From assembly GCA_003013855.2 (NCBI GenBank), contig PVNU02000922.1:682001-746000 (forward strand): a stretch of DNA of 64,000 nucleotides, in the 5' to 3' direction. The notes under the pieces are model-generated. The model saw only the letters and a program-made list of their open reading frames with translations. It was not told the origin of the DNA and searched no databases. Of the stretch, positions 43,063 through 56,084 are shown piece after piece (the first letter of the stretch is position 1; each line of letters starts with the position of its first letter). The DNA is from Liriodendron chinense. Lineage: Eukaryota > Streptophyta > Magnoliopsida > Magnoliales > Magnoliaceae. Made by a program: the position numbers and the translations under genes.

Positions 43063-44814
43063 TGTAATGACCAAAGATTTTGGGTGCGTGTAGATACGCA
43101 CGTGAGTACACACACTACATTTGTTCAAGTATATGCATATATAAATCCATCAACCCGCTAATTTCCAAGACGAACCATCAATTACCCTGAAGTTTTCACT
43201 TGTTCATCCAAACCAGCCGTTCAATTAATTATTCATCACTAGGTAAAGGTATATGACCGTCCACTTCAATTTGGACAAGTCGATCATAGTAAACTAAACC
43301 ATTTGGTCTCCATGACCGCTCATACACACATCAATTCAACATTCTGATCCATTCATCTTGTTTATCATATGTAGTTATGCTTAACCTATTGTCAAAATTG
43401 TGAATGATGAAAGTTCGTGAGTGGAAAAGTCACCAAAGTCTGATGATGTATGTGCCTTACCAAAAGGTCGCCCAAAAAAATCATGTTACGAGTATCTGTT
43501 TAAAAAACTGACCCTACAATAACTCTTATTTAGACTTAAGATCATAACTATTTAATTAGAAAAAAATTAGCCTTTCATATGACCATCCATCAAAATTATA
43601 TTCGCCAAATGGGTCGTCCAAATAACAAATTGAACCGATCGTTTCAAAGATCATTGGATTAGTACGAAGGCTACCGGTTAAATTTTCTATTGGATATGTA
43701 CAAATGTCACTTTGGATCACAGAGTGTGATGGATCACTAAAAAGACATCTTGGTCATCTGTATGAGATCAAGGCCCAAACTTAACCTGTATAAAGAGCGC
43801 GAAAAATGACAGGCCTTGGTGAAGTTTCACCGAAAATTAACGGTGTACGGAATCGCTACAGGTGGTGGAAGTCGATACTAAAGAAAAGGGTAAATTGGAA
43901 TTAATGATATATATACATGCCTTAGCCTAGGTTGCTGTAGCGTAAGTAATGTTTTAACGTGACTCATGATCCATCTCTAATATGTTACGGGCCACTTGAT
44001 CAACTGATGTATTTCAATTTTTAGTCCATGATCAACATGACCGAGCTAAATCAGCTAGACGGAGTGGATTAGCCTACAATCATCATGGTGGACCCCACCT
44101 AAATTCGACAGAAAACTAGCACAGTTAACGGCTGTTGCTAACGCCAATTCAAAACCGTGGCTTCCTCTTCCTTTCTTCTCTCCTAATTGAATAAGAACAT
44201 AACTCTTTCAAACTTCAACTCCAAGATTTCATCCAGACCGTCCAATCTTCACCAAATGAATTTTCGATTTCAACTGTGAATCCACGTTGGTTTCACAAGT
44301 TGTTCGAACAGCGAAGCACCGGTTTCCTCGGCTTCCTGCGCAAATCGCATGTGATAGCTGTAACTCTTCAAATCTGCAAATACATGTAGATCAATCTAAA
44401 CCCTTGATTTCTTTGTGCCTCACGCCCCACGCCATACATCTGATCCATCCCATGCATTCGTTTCAAAGTAAAATACCAAAATTCTAAATCTGCCGTCAAC
44501 TTTTCCTTTCCTTTCCAACAAAGAATTTGAACTGTGCATTATCACCGTAGCACCAATCTGGAATCGAAACCGACCATTGGCTGAGCCAGATAATGAGGAT
44601 TCATCTACCTGATTATCACAGAGATCAAGCACATCTGTGAAATACCAAAATCAACAAATAGACAGCGTGCTCAGCAATCCAGGACGCTATTGCACATGCT
44701 ATTTTATGCAGTGAAAACCACGTTCATAGTACACTGTCTCTTAATAGCGTTGGGACCACCTAAAATTTCTATAAATTTAGTTCTCTCCCAGAAGGCAACA
44801 ACACACGAGGGTTA

Positions 44815-44875
<61 letters not shown>

Positions 44876-46135
44876 GGTGAGTTGTGAAGAAGAAAAAGAA
44901 AAGAAGGAAAGACTGTTGAGTAAGGGGCTGAGTCGACTCAACCGAGTCGGTCACTGGGTAGAATCGAAATAGTTCGAGTTTCATCTAAATCAAGTGAGTT
45001 TCTTTCTCATATATTTTTTCACTGTGTGTTTCAAAATTTGAATTCTTTTTATTTACATTTTAAATTTCCCGATTTAGGGGTTTGAATTGTTTTATATGGG
45101 TTGATTTATGAATTATATCGATGGTTTGTAGAATTCTCTACAGATTGTGTTTTCATATGAATTTAATACCTGGTTAGGGTTGTACGTGTGTGAGCCAATT
45201 TTGAATTATCCTGGAAAAATATTTGGAATATTGATTTGATTCATGCATATCACGATTTGAGAACTCCAGTTATTACCATAGGGTGAGCACCCTGGTGTGT
45301 GCAATAGACCCATTGATGATTGTTCGGGTGAGCGCCCAAGTGTTGCAACAGTCCCTGGTTGAGCGCCCTGTGTGTGCAATATACCCTTCTGATAGACCAT
45401 TGATTGTGGACGTGTTGGTTGAGCTCCCTGGTGTGTGCAAGATACCATACTAGCGTACCCGGTGGATATCATATGATTTTGGCAGGTTGGGTGAGTTCCC
45501 TAGTGTGTACGAGAGACTAACTTTGTAGTTGTGAAACAGTGTAGGCCCGACTATAAACCGGCTTTGGATGTTCTACTGAAAACCGTATTGAGATTGTTGA
45601 GACATACTTGCATACCATGCATTACGTGCATGTTTAAGAGATTTTGGTTCGATAAAGTTGCCATTAGATTTGTAACGAGTTGTAATTTAATGGTCAAGTG
45701 ATTTTCTATATCGAATTACATGTGCTAAACTATATGAGAATACTCAACAACTTTTATAGCTGACGCAGTGTTATGTGATTAATCGTAGTGACAGGTGATG
45801 ATTTAGAAGACTTCGAGGAAGCGATTCCAGATGAGGAAATACTCTAGAAGATTTTGAGAATTGATTTATTTTTATTTTAGTTTGAAAGTGTTGATGTAAT
45901 AAGGCTCATTAGATGGCCATTAGTTTAGACAGTTTGAAACAATTTAGTGAACTCATTGATTTATGGTTTAATTTTCAAAGTTTGGTTTATTTTGATTCTA
46001 TATATTTGGTACCATGTGAATGAAAAAGAAAAATATCAGTTATGATTGTGAATGATTCATTCATTATTTACATAACACTCTTGATTTCGGAATTTGAGTT
46101 TATATACTCGAGTGTCAAATTTTGGGGGCGTTACA
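43063..46135 (+). mobile_element. Long TG...CA element 2 (solo-LTR-like), 5-bp TSD ATTAG
   Basis: The ends are TGTAATGACCAAAGATTTTGG and TTTTGGGGGCGTTACA; ATTAG flanks at 43058-43062 and 46136-46140. Length is 3073 bp. Landmarks: TATA (CTATAAATTTAG) near 44769; a (GA)27 tract at 44819-44873 in the leader; a donor CTAAATCAA/GTGAGTT near 44990; an intron-like interior with four to five diverged 'gggtgagcgccc...gtgtgtgca' repeats (45280-45510); an acceptor TAGTGACAG near 45794; and an acidic frame GDDLEDFEEAIPDEEIL ending at a stop at about 45845. The distance from acceptor to element end is about 340 bp, as in the other two elements. Confidence 0.88.
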
Positions 46136-46159
46136 ATTAGCCAGAACTTTAAGAGAGTA

Positions 46160-46161
<2 letters not shown>

Positions 46162-46213
<52 letters not shown>
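46162..46213. repeat. (GA)n microsatellite
   Basis: About 26 GA units lie 27 bp outside the right TSD of TG...CA element 2. A similar tract of 27 units lies inside the element at 44819-44873. Confidence 0.95.
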
Positions 46214-46218
<5 letters not shown>

Positions 46219-46245
46219 CGGTAGATGAGGAAGGGGGTTGGGCTG

Positions 46246-46785
46246 GCAAGCAGATTGCGTAGTAACTCCGCACGCTAAACATGCAGAGTAAACTCTATGG
46301 GACCCACCGTGATTTACATATTTCATCCACTCCGTCCATCCATCTTAACAAATAACTTTAGGTATGGTGCCAAAAAATGAAACATATCAAAATCTAAAGT
46401 GGACCACACCACAGGAAAAGTGTGAACTGAATGTCTACCATTGAAAAATTCTCAGGGGAGAAAGAAGTTTTGGATCAAGTTGATATTTGTGTTTTCCCTT
46501 CATCGATGTCCATGTGATCTTATGAACAGGTTGGATGACAAATAAACATCACTGTGGGGCCTGGGAAGGTTTCAACGGTGGAAATCATTATTCCCATTGT
46601 TTTCTGCGGCATGGTCCACTTGAGATTTGGATATGCTTAAATTTTGGGCTCAACCCCTAAAATGAGCTGGAAAAACATATGGACGGAATAGATAAAGCAC
46701 ATACATTTTAGGTGGGCCCAACAGAGTTTACTCCGCACAATAAGAGCGTGCAGATGTGGAGTTACTCCGCACACAATCCGATTTC
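46246..46785. mobile_element. Mutator-like MITE with 9-bp TSD (one mismatch)
   Basis: Terminal words 'agattgcgtagtaactccgc' and its near-inverse (gcggagttac... read in reverse from 46785), plus inner 'gagtaaactct' arms, bound a 540-bp foldback. GTTGGGCTG (46237-46245) and GTTGGGCTA (46786-46794) are the TSD. Interior words match the other copies. Confidence 0.85.
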
Positions 46786-46799
46786 GTTGGGCTAGACTC

Positions 46800-47360
46800 T
46801 TTTTTCAGTGCCGGCTCTTTTTTAAGCGCTGATTGGGTACCCCATCAGGAGGAGCTAGGGACGGACGGTCTTGTCAAGTGCTCTGTGGGGTCCACCGTGA
46901 TGTATGTGGTTTATCTACACTGTCCATTTATTTTGATAGATAATTTCAAGGCAAGATCACAAAAAAGGAGGTAGATCGAAAGCTTAATTGGACCACACCA
47001 CAGATCAATAGTAGGCACTTAATCTCCAATGTTTCTTATGGTGTGGTCCACTTGAGCCTTCAATTTGCCTCCTTTTTTGAGCTCATACCCTAAAATGAGC
47101 GGTCAAAATGGATGAAAGGCATAGATAAAACTTACATTGCGGTGGGCCTCATAGAGCCCCTTAAAGTACCGTTAACCTTTAGCTTCTGGATGGTTAATTG
47201 TGATCTATGGGCCCCAATATGATGTATGTGTTTCATCCACGCCGTCCATTAATTTTTAAATATTATTTTAGGACTTGGATGAATAAATGAGGCAGATCTA
47301 AATATCAGGTGGATCACAACAGGAAAATAGTAGTTATTGAATGTCGACCATTAAAAACGT
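46800..47360. mobile_element. Two degenerate Mutator-like MITE segments
   Basis: 46895-47130 has a left arm (gatgtatgtggtttatctaca, ttggaccacaccac) and its inverse right arm. 47215-47360 has only a left arm (gatgtatgtgtttcatccacgcc). Ends are not clear. Confidence 0.55.
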
Positions 47361-47361
47361 C

Positions 47362-47676
47362 AATTGGTCCATTGACTACCTTTTTCCTCAGAAATTACCA
47401 ACGAAATACACGTTTCCTGGGTAATTGTAGGCTTTTATCAAGGATATTTTTCCTCGGTATCAGTTTATGTTTTTAGCCACCAAATAACCCCATTTTTACC
47501 TATGAAATTCGAATTATGTAGGCATTTGTCACTTTTACCAAGGAAAATTTTTCTTGGTAACAGTGAAGCAGTATTTGGCCAGAAAATTTGAATTTCGTTA
47601 GGGAAAGTGTGCTATTCCCTAGGAAATTCGTTTCCTCGAAAAAAATGTCTTGGTGAAGGTCATTTTTCTTGTAGTG
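47362..47676. mobile_element. Truncated non-autonomous CACTA element (right end)
   Basis: It ends TTTTTCTTGTAGTG, the inverse of the CACTACAAGAAAA terminus typical of plant CACTA elements, preceded by subterminal words in both directions (accaaggaaaa, tttccttggtaa, tttcctcg). The left terminus is missing; the sequence runs directly into MITE remains. Confidence 0.7.
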
Positions 47677-48240
47677 AATGTATAAACTCTCTCCCATAGC
47701 CAATTCTATTTAAAGTGCAATCGGTCTCCAAATCCAAATACTACAACACACATTCTTTTCCATTGGAGCACGTACCAGCATGGAGGCGGAAGATCGACGT
47801 GCAATTGTGTTTTCAACAGCAGACTGATGGCCAATCAAGGTATCCACGTTAGATTCTATCAATATGCTAGATTCAATGCTAGTAAAGATATGGGAAATCC
47901 GTTGCATTATTTGACTACACCATCTAGATCAACAAGCTCTGGGCCCACTCACACAGATTGGAGGGTTACAATATGGTTCCTTCATTAACCAAATCTTTGC
48001 ACCTTTGACCTAGAGTGAAGCAGTATTTTAATTTTTATATTTTTATACAAAACCTTACATGGGAACACGCTGACCACAAAGGAGGTTCCGCGACTTAGAA
48101 GCTAGGCTGTTTGTGAAATCCAAGCCATATGCTCTGCTTCCTCTTAAAGACACTAGAGAAAAGACAATAATGACGACATATCATTTTTTTACTTCTTTAT
48201 ATAATTTATAATTTAATTGACGCTACTCTTGAAATGTATT

Positions 48241-51200
48241 TGTAATATCTGTGATTTTTTATGATTTATTATTTAATTTAAAAATCTGGATTAGAATTTA
48301 TAAAATTAAAATAATAATAATTTAATGTGTGTAAGTTGATAACATGTTTGATGTACGTTTCTCATGGAATAATTGGGTAGAAAAGTGGAATTATAAACCA
48401 TATTCCATGTATATAAACTTTAGTAATTCATTTTAAATTATTTATATTATCTGTGGAATTGATCTGAGCCATAGATTGATAGATTAAATTATGTAGAATC
48501 CAATAATATAGTCTGATCTACCCAGATCCGATCATAGATCTTTCTATCGTGGCCATTCATCCTCATTTTAATCACCATGGCCCATTGAGCTTATCAAACC
48601 GAGTTTGGTTCCGTTGGAATTATAGAGTATCCTTAGAAGAACCTTTATAACCGTTGAAATTTTCATCGGACTTCGATCAAGCCATTAAAACTTGTCCTAG
48701 CACCAAACCAGTGGTGAAAGTGAACCCCCGTGATTTATTTCAATTGGTGTGTCAGTTAGCTGTGGGATTTTCTCCACACCTTTGTTATAGCATTTTAGCC
48801 GTCCATGTGAAATTTCATCACTGAATGATCTTCCGAGACCGTTTAATCGAAGAATTACTGCGTAGGGCCATGTGGACCACCAATCAAGGTGAAATCACTC
48901 ATGGGCGACCTTTTTCATATACTTAGGTGACCTATTGGATTAGATTCCCTCATAAGGTCCTAGATATGTCCATGTAAACCGAGAAGTACAGAAGTTACAT
49001 TCGTTGCGATGTGCCAATTCAAAATCTAAATTTTAGGATATGGCTACGGAGTTTGGTACAGAGAGATTTCTATCTTCGTTATGGACCGTCCATCTTTATG
49101 TATGGACGTCGGTGTGTGTCTAGATTTTGGGTATTTTAGGTTTTCTAAGATGGCCCACGTCCCCATGTTTTCAGAATCTTGAACCGAGGTGTGTTCACCG
49201 TCCATCACATTTTTTTTTATCAATTACTCTTAAACCAGTAAGAGATTCATCGACCTAACGGTCCATTATTCAATCCATGGACATTCTAACCAATGGTGCG
49301 GACCACTTCGCACAGCACTCAACGGTCATGATTTAATCTCACCTCAAAGTGGTCAAGCTTATCCTTAGAAACTAACCACCTTAAGTTGTGGTGTTTACCA
49401 CCATTTAGATCATCATTTGTGTCCTTAAGATGTAAAAGGTGGGCCCGATTTTAAGATGTTACACATCTATTCTAGAGCGTTCATTTAGGCTAACTCTTAC
49501 ATAAATCATATTGTGTCCATCCATCGACCCTTTGACCCGAGAGTTTACCCACTACTTGTTGTGTTAATCCTCTGTATGATGGACGTCTTGGATCTAAGAA
49601 GGGATCACTAGGTGGACCATCAAAATATTACTTTTATTTTTACCACAAATATTTATGTTATAAGCTAATGTACTTTATTTAAACTCTCGTAAGAGAGTCC
49701 TATTCTACTACTTTTACAATTACGACCGAATCGTAGCCATCCCATCACCATTCATCATCAATAGTTTCAAATCCCTACCATCAATTATCACCATCCATCA
49801 TCACTATCCATCATCATCATCATCATATGACCGTTGGTTGGGAGGAAGGAGGTAGTATTTTGTAGTGGGCCGAAGATTGATTTTCTTTGTTATTTTCATT
49901 TTCAAAATCTCGGATTGGATTGAGAATTGGTGAGTCTACGAATATACTCACCCCACATCATTGTTTGAATGCGCATTTGTGTTTTGTTTAGTAGATCAAT
50001 TACGTTACATTGATTAAATCTATGCCGTTCAATATGTATTTTAGCTTACATTTGCTTGTGGGCCCAGATTTAAAAGGAATCTGATATTTAAGTGGGCCAG
50101 GGTGGGAGAAATAGATCCAACCATTAAAAAGGGAATAAAACCACTATCTTTGTTTTATAATTTTCGTTCTATGCAAAAATCAGATTTATTGGGTGAACTA
50201 AAGGCCTGAATAATTTAATGGATGGATGGGATCTCAACCTAGTGGGCCTCACCTTGTGTGGATACATATATAAAAAAAATAAAATAAAACAATGGGTTGC
50301 TGGACTAGTCAGCACCCCAAGGACGCTGCCAGTCCAGTAGCGTTATGACTGCTGACGCAAGGGGCGGATGGGCAGCAGTTGGGGGTCCACATGTGGACCC
50401 CACCCTGATGTACTTTTCTATATCTACTCCAACCATAGTTTACTTCATCATGTGTTTTGATAGCCCACCAAATTTCAGCTTAATCCGTGACTCGAGTGGA
50501 CCGCACCAACTTCTACAAATTGGACTATATTGCTGAATTTTCTGCGATTGTGCAGAAAATTCCGAATTTATCTCTCATGGACAGCGGGTAATCCGTGGGC
50601 CCCACTCTAAGCTTTCTGTCAAATCTATACCACTCACTTGTTACATTATTATGTCAGGAGGCTGGAAATTAAATTTCAGAGGGTTTCGATAACCGAGTGG
50701 GCCACACCGTCTCAAATAGTGGACAATGTAATAAAATATAAATCCGAAGGTGAGAAGATTTTAAAGTGGGGACAACAAGCACTTATAGGACCCACATGTG
50801 AACTTTTGGATAAATCCATCTCGTCCACACTGTTTGTTGGGTTGTGTGGGATTCACCATAAAAATATGGGTCAGAACGGGGTTTCAGGTAGCCCACACCA
50901 CTTGAAATAATGGGATTGACACATTGAAAAATAACAGAATCTTAATCTGATTGGACTCCAACTTTTGGGTCCCATTGAGGAATATTTTGTCCAATCTAAG
51001 CCGTCTAATGCTTAGACAAGCAAGTCTTAAAACTGTAAAATAAATTTGGTACACATCAGACCTCCCAAACAGTCAAATTAAGCGAAATTGTGGGGACAAC
51101 ACCTGTCCATTTTCTTTGAACATATGGTTATAGTTTAGTTTAAAGTTCTTAAACCCCTCAAAATGCTTTGTTTCATAATGTGGATGCATTCTTGCCATCT

Positions 51201-52442
51201 TGATATATATGCACTTGATTTGTTTCTTAAATAGTTATGTTGTATGATTCATTAAATTGTATTAAGATGCAATAAATTCTCATTATCACATGTTCATGTT
51301 TATATGATCACATATGATGGACCCATGCATAGAGCGGTTTATGGTGAGGTTAAGTCCACAGAGTTAAATCAGAGTAAGGGTATGTAAATGGTTCTTAACC
51401 ATGATTATCCAAGTGTGGTTAAGTTTGTATGGGATGGATATGGGTGTGACTATGGGACACCTATGTATGGATACATCATTGGATAAACTGGAATATGGGA
51501 AACCTCAAGTGTGGTATGTTTTCCCGTCGAGAATGCGTCCCGTGTTAGGATCGGATCGTACCCGTGTCAGGATCGGGGCAATTGTTTTCTCATTGAAAAT
51601 GCAACCCGTGTTAGGATCGGGCGTACCGTGTCAGGATCGGAGCAATTGCGTTTCGTCAGGAATGCGACCCGTGTCAGGATCGGACGTATCGTGTCAGGAT
51701 CGGAATGTACCTCACCTGTCTGGTTGTGATTGGTTGTGATACAATTTTTCAGGTGTAACCTCGTATGGCTGATTTACTTGTGTGAAACCTGACTAAAGAC
51801 CTTGTATTAAAGGCCACGTATATGGTTGATTTATGCGTGCTACATGGAAATTCATTATGGGATGTGTGTTTAATGTTAATGAATGTGTCATTGTGGGGTG
51901 GAAAAATGTGAGCATGGCATTCTATAATTTACAAACTGAATAGCTATGTTTTGATTCTTTTTATCTGTTTACTTGGATGCGTGATTCATATTATGGAGTG
52001 GAGTAAGTACTCCTACTCGCTGGGCATTGTTTTGCTCACCCTTCTTAGGGAACTGTAGGTTCAAGAGGTGACATGGAATCTTTCGAGGACAAGGCACAAG
52101 TTGAGGATATAGTGAAAATCCAGGAAGAGGAGAACGCCAACTCTAATGAAGACGTTTTTATTTATTTTTAGATATTTTATTTAGTTTTAAGTTAATAGAA
52201 TCGTAGATGAGTATATCAGTGTCATGTTTGTGAATTATGACCATTTATAATTTATTTTATGATGTAAGTTGGAATAAGAGTATGGATATGGTTTAGTAGA
52301 AAAATAATAAGCAAAAAAAAAAAAAAAAAAACTTTAAAAAAAATTGCTAGTATTATTTGTATTCATGTAATTATTACCTTAGTAGCGCTCGAAAATTTGT
52401 GCTCGGGCGGTATATTCGGGCGTTGAATTTTAGGGCGTTACA
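48241..52442 (+). mobile_element. Long TG...CA element 3 (solo-LTR-like), 5-bp TSD GTATT
   Basis: It begins TGTAATATCTGTGATTTTT and ends TTTTAGGGCGTTACA, with GTATT at 48236-48240 and 52443-52447. Length is 4202 bp, the longest of the three. Landmarks: TATTTAAAC near 49674; a CAT-rich leader (49790-49830); donor GAGAATTG/GTGAGTC near 49932; a long interior with MITE-like words (accccaccctgatgta) as in element 1; a short tandem array (51528-51715); acceptor GGAACTGTAG near 52060; and an acidic frame GDMESFEDKAQVEDIVKIQEEENANSNEDVF ending near 52170. ORFs in the tandem array are repeat shadows. Confidence 0.87.
51528..51715 (+). repeat. Short tandem repeat (GTGTCAGGATCGG) inside TG...CA element 3
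   Basis: The word 'cgtgt(t/c)aggatcgg' occurs seven times, interleaved with 'gcaattg' and 'aatgcgacccgtg'. It sits in the intron-like part, where element 2 has its own unrelated-looking array (45280-45510). Confidence 0.85.
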
Positions 52443-52955
52443 GTATTTTACCATAAAAAATTAATAATAATAAAGAAGCCTATAACTATGACTCGTGTTG
52501 GAGAAAGCCTTAACTTTGTCCGTTCAACTGATGACCTCCATCCATTTGAAGGTCACTGGTTGATGTTTTGGTATGGAGGGATCTTTAATCTACAATTCAT
52601 AATGGGGACATTTGATGAACCATCTAGATCAACATGCTATGGTCCGCTCGCACAGATTGAAGGGCTGCAATTAATAGAACTCCTCCACTAACCAAATCAT
52701 TGCATCTTTGACTGAATGAAGTAGGTTTTTCTTTTTTTTTTAATTTTTTTTTTTTAGACCTTACATGGGAACATGCTGACCACAGAGGAGGTTTCGCGAC
52801 TTAGAAGCTACACTGTTTCAGAAATCCTACCCAGCTTCCTCCGAAAGGACACTAGAGAAAGGATTCAATAATGCCGACACCTTATAAATTTTTACTTCTT
52901 TATATACTTCATAATTTAATTGATACTAACCCTGAAAATGATGTTACTATAAAAA

Positions 52956-54300
52956 AATACAGAACCCGGCCCTGTTGACCATGACTCGTGTTGGAAAAGG
53001 CTTTTATTTTATTTGTTTTAAATTTTGCCTGTTCAACGTTGAGGTACATGCCACGTGAGAAACACCTGAATCATAGATGTGATCATCAGAACCGTCCATG
53101 TAGTTGATTCTATCTATGCGGTCCACCTGCACTGATTAATCAAGATGTGTGATAGGTGGCCAATGGCATCTACACAAACAGTAACCTTCTCTTCCAGGAG
53201 ATAATAAAGAGAAAATCTGTTATACTCTGGCAGAGTGTGAAGAATGATTGGCAGGCACTTGTATAGTACTTAGAAATTACATGATTAAGACATACGTAAT
53301 ACAAATAGTCGTCCAATTTAGATATATTATCAACCAAAAAGCAAGCTTATTTGGTTATCTAACTATCAAACATTTATTGGACGGATCAAAATGAAAATGT
53401 CAAATGATCATATTTCAGTACCAGTGTTGAAGGATCAGCAGATAAATTGTAAAACCAATCTGATTATTAGACCATAAGTTGGATTCCACAATTTAGCGGG
53501 TTTAATTTGTGTTAATGTATGGCACATATACATTTTGAAATGCCCACATATCAAGCCTTATAGGCAGCCGGAGTATCAACTAACACAACAGTAATAACAG
53601 CCTGAGTTAGTATCTTAACTATTGATACACAGGCATTGGAAAATTACACGTGGCATCAAAATAACCCGAATTATGCTGTCTAAATTATAAAACACAATTT
53701 AGATGGATTATCGACCAGAAGGTACAGTACTTGATCACCTATCTATATAATTAGGCGGACATTTCAGTAGATGATTGAGATGACAGATAACTAATTGTTT
53801 GAATTCAGCGAGTGTTTGTTTGAGAATCAGCAATCAGGACGGTTCGACCAGTATGATTTTCTTATATATGATGACTTATCTCTAATAGGGCAAGAAATTT
53901 AATTAGACCGTTTTATTTAAGCTAACATTTGACAGTATTAGACAACAAGAAATGATGATCAGAAGATCTGACGGTCCAATCCATCCTTTCTGAATGCCAG
54001 CGTACCAACCATCATACTCCTCTGCTAGAGTATTTGATAATGACAAATGCTCCAGTTGGTACAAAGCAGCTACAAAACGCTTCTTTAGGAGAGGGAAAAA
54101 AAACTGTCGGTGAAGGCTAGCAAAATCCATTACTTGATTCATTGTATCAGATGTTGAGTGTTTCGTACCTCCAGAACACGCCGCGATGCTGGAGGTGAGT
54201 GGAGCCAGGAGCCATCCTTTGGTTTGAAAATTGTAACAGGTTCTCTTCATGCATTGATTGAGGCTTGCTTAATTACTAATATTGTATTTTGATTCATTTT
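52956..54300. other. Largely featureless; one weak minus-strand ORF (53903-54250)
   Basis: The ORF of 115 codons (MKRTCYNFQTKGWLLAPLTSS... MDFASLHRQFFFPLLKKRFVAALYQLEHLSLSNTLAEEYDGWYAGIQKGWIG) has no domain I know. It could be a gene fragment or chance. 53160-53900 is AT-rich unique sequence. Confidence 0.2.
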
Positions 54301-54469
54301 GCAGATCATTTGTTGGTGACAGCGGAGATGTTCATGCTAATTGATTTCTTTTATATTGGTTCTATGTATTGGTGGGATTGACATTTCTTTTTTATTGAAA
54401 ACATTATAATGGTTGAATGGTTATTTTGATTGGCATATGATTGAATGTATTGGGATATTGAATGTTCCA

Positions 54470-54863
54470 AAGAAATATTTGGTTGGCAATGGTACTAACT
54501 TTTCCATGGAAATAGGTATTACCTTTCGAAGGGAAGTTTATCAGTAATTCTACTACCTTTTCCAAGAAAACATTTCCTTGGTAATAGTTTTTTCTTCCAA
54601 GTTTTCCTCTGCAACAGTCGCATAATTACTGACGAATTAAATAATAGCCACGAAATTATTGACTTTTACCACCGAATTTTTTTGTTGGAAAAGGTCAACT
54701 ATTTACCGGCAAAAAATTAAATTTCATCGATAATTGTTTCTCCCAAGGGTCATATTTCGACAAAAACCGCGACGAACATTTATGTTGGTAATAACTTTTA
54801 CATAGGAAATTATGACATTTACCTAGGAAAAATTTCCTTAGTAAAAGTCATATTTGTTATAGT
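54470..54863. mobile_element. Degenerate CACTA-like element end
   Basis: Dense subterminal words in both directions (ccatggaaataggtattacc, ttccttggtaat, cctaggaaaaatttccttag) end at TTTGTTATAGTG, a diverged CACTA terminus. It resembles 47362-47676. No left end was found. Confidence 0.55.
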
Positions 54864-54869
54864 GATTGT

Positions 54870-56084
54870 AGGACTCTTCCTCTAGCACATGTATCCTCAT
54901 TCTCACGTAAGGAGAGGAGTCACGTCCCAACACACTCTATTAGAAATGTTTACTATACTTCATGCGCAATAACCATGTCCACCAATTAATGTGGGTCCCA
55001 CCCTAATGGTCATGCGATTGATCTAAACGGATCATTGCATTGACAGATGGAATTATGCCTTGTATGACCTACAATTCCATCATTCTCCCATTTGGGACAT
55101 TTATGACATTCCTTAGTACGCAATATTTATTTAGTACTTCCACTTAGTAAATATTTAATGGATCCTTATGAAGTACCCTCGGTCCATTGGAACTATTGAC
55201 ATTTGACCATAACAATTATCACCTCATTTGTCGAGGCGAGACCAGGCACGATCATAAATGCTAACACTCCCAACGTTATGGATGCTAGAAAGAGTATGAA
55301 GCATGAAAATGAAAATCTCATGCCAGGAATAATTCGCATGTAGACTTTTAAGCGGTCTAATTATCTCTATCAAAACATGTCTCAGCCTCAATTATAGTCA
55401 ATTACATCTGTTCTTATTTCTTTACGCATGCACAATGAGAACAAAAATCAAAACCTGAATCATCAATTATCTTGAATGCGTAAGCCACCTTAGTATTTGT
55501 ACTCCAACTGACCTTGAGCACCCTACAATGCGATTATCAACTGGAGTTTACAAACACTTGACAATTATAGAACATCTTCCTTTCAAGGAACCTTAGCGTA
55601 TACTCTTCATTCTTATCTTAATTTAGAGGAATGCAATACTGCAACGACCAATACCTGACTTTGCAGTAAACGTTAAAATTTTGTTCCAATATTACATAGT
55701 GCCATAAGTGCGCGAATCAGACCCTACCGAGTACCAACACTCATGCCATGAAACAAAAATTTGAAATTGGACCTCCCATTGATGAGGTATTCAATGTAAA
55801 CCAAACTTTATCCATCTTATCAATTCCAATTGACTGGTGTCATTGTACATGAGCTGAATGTCTGTATTACCTTTTCTTTATAGACCCGGTATACCGACAA
55901 TTTCTCCCACTACGATTACCAAGTTACCTATAAGGTCAAATGCAGGCCCTTAAACTATCACATACCGACTTTCACTATTCCCTCACTAATCAAAAGATTA
56001 GAGGGCTAACGTGATTTTGAGAGAAGATTTCATGTTGTATTTATTAGGATTCTCTTGAATTCGAGACAGATGTCTCCTACCAAT
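54870..56084. other. No gene recognised
   Basis: The stretch is AT-rich with a few pyrimidine tracts. Reading both strands I found no domain, no clear terminal repeats and no arrays. A decayed LTR or other element fragment is possible, since it borders a Ty3 relic at 56085. Confidence 0.3.

Larger units (their letters stand above)
47925..52955. repeat. Tandem duplication of about 490 bp, first copy split by an insertion
   Basis: 47925-48240 (catctagatcaacaagctc ... acttctttatataatttata) matches 52620-52935 (catctagatcaacatgct ... acttctttatatacttcata), and the remainder of copy 1 (gactcgtgttggagaaagcc, 52487) matches 'gactcgtgttggaaaaggc' at 52983. Without the inserted element the offset is close to 488 bp. 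No gene was recognised in the unit. Confidence 0.8.

Noticed and set aside
51401..51739. 112- and 72-codon ORFs with repeated VRIG/RVRIG
   Set aside because: They are shadows of the short tandem array inside TG...CA element 3.
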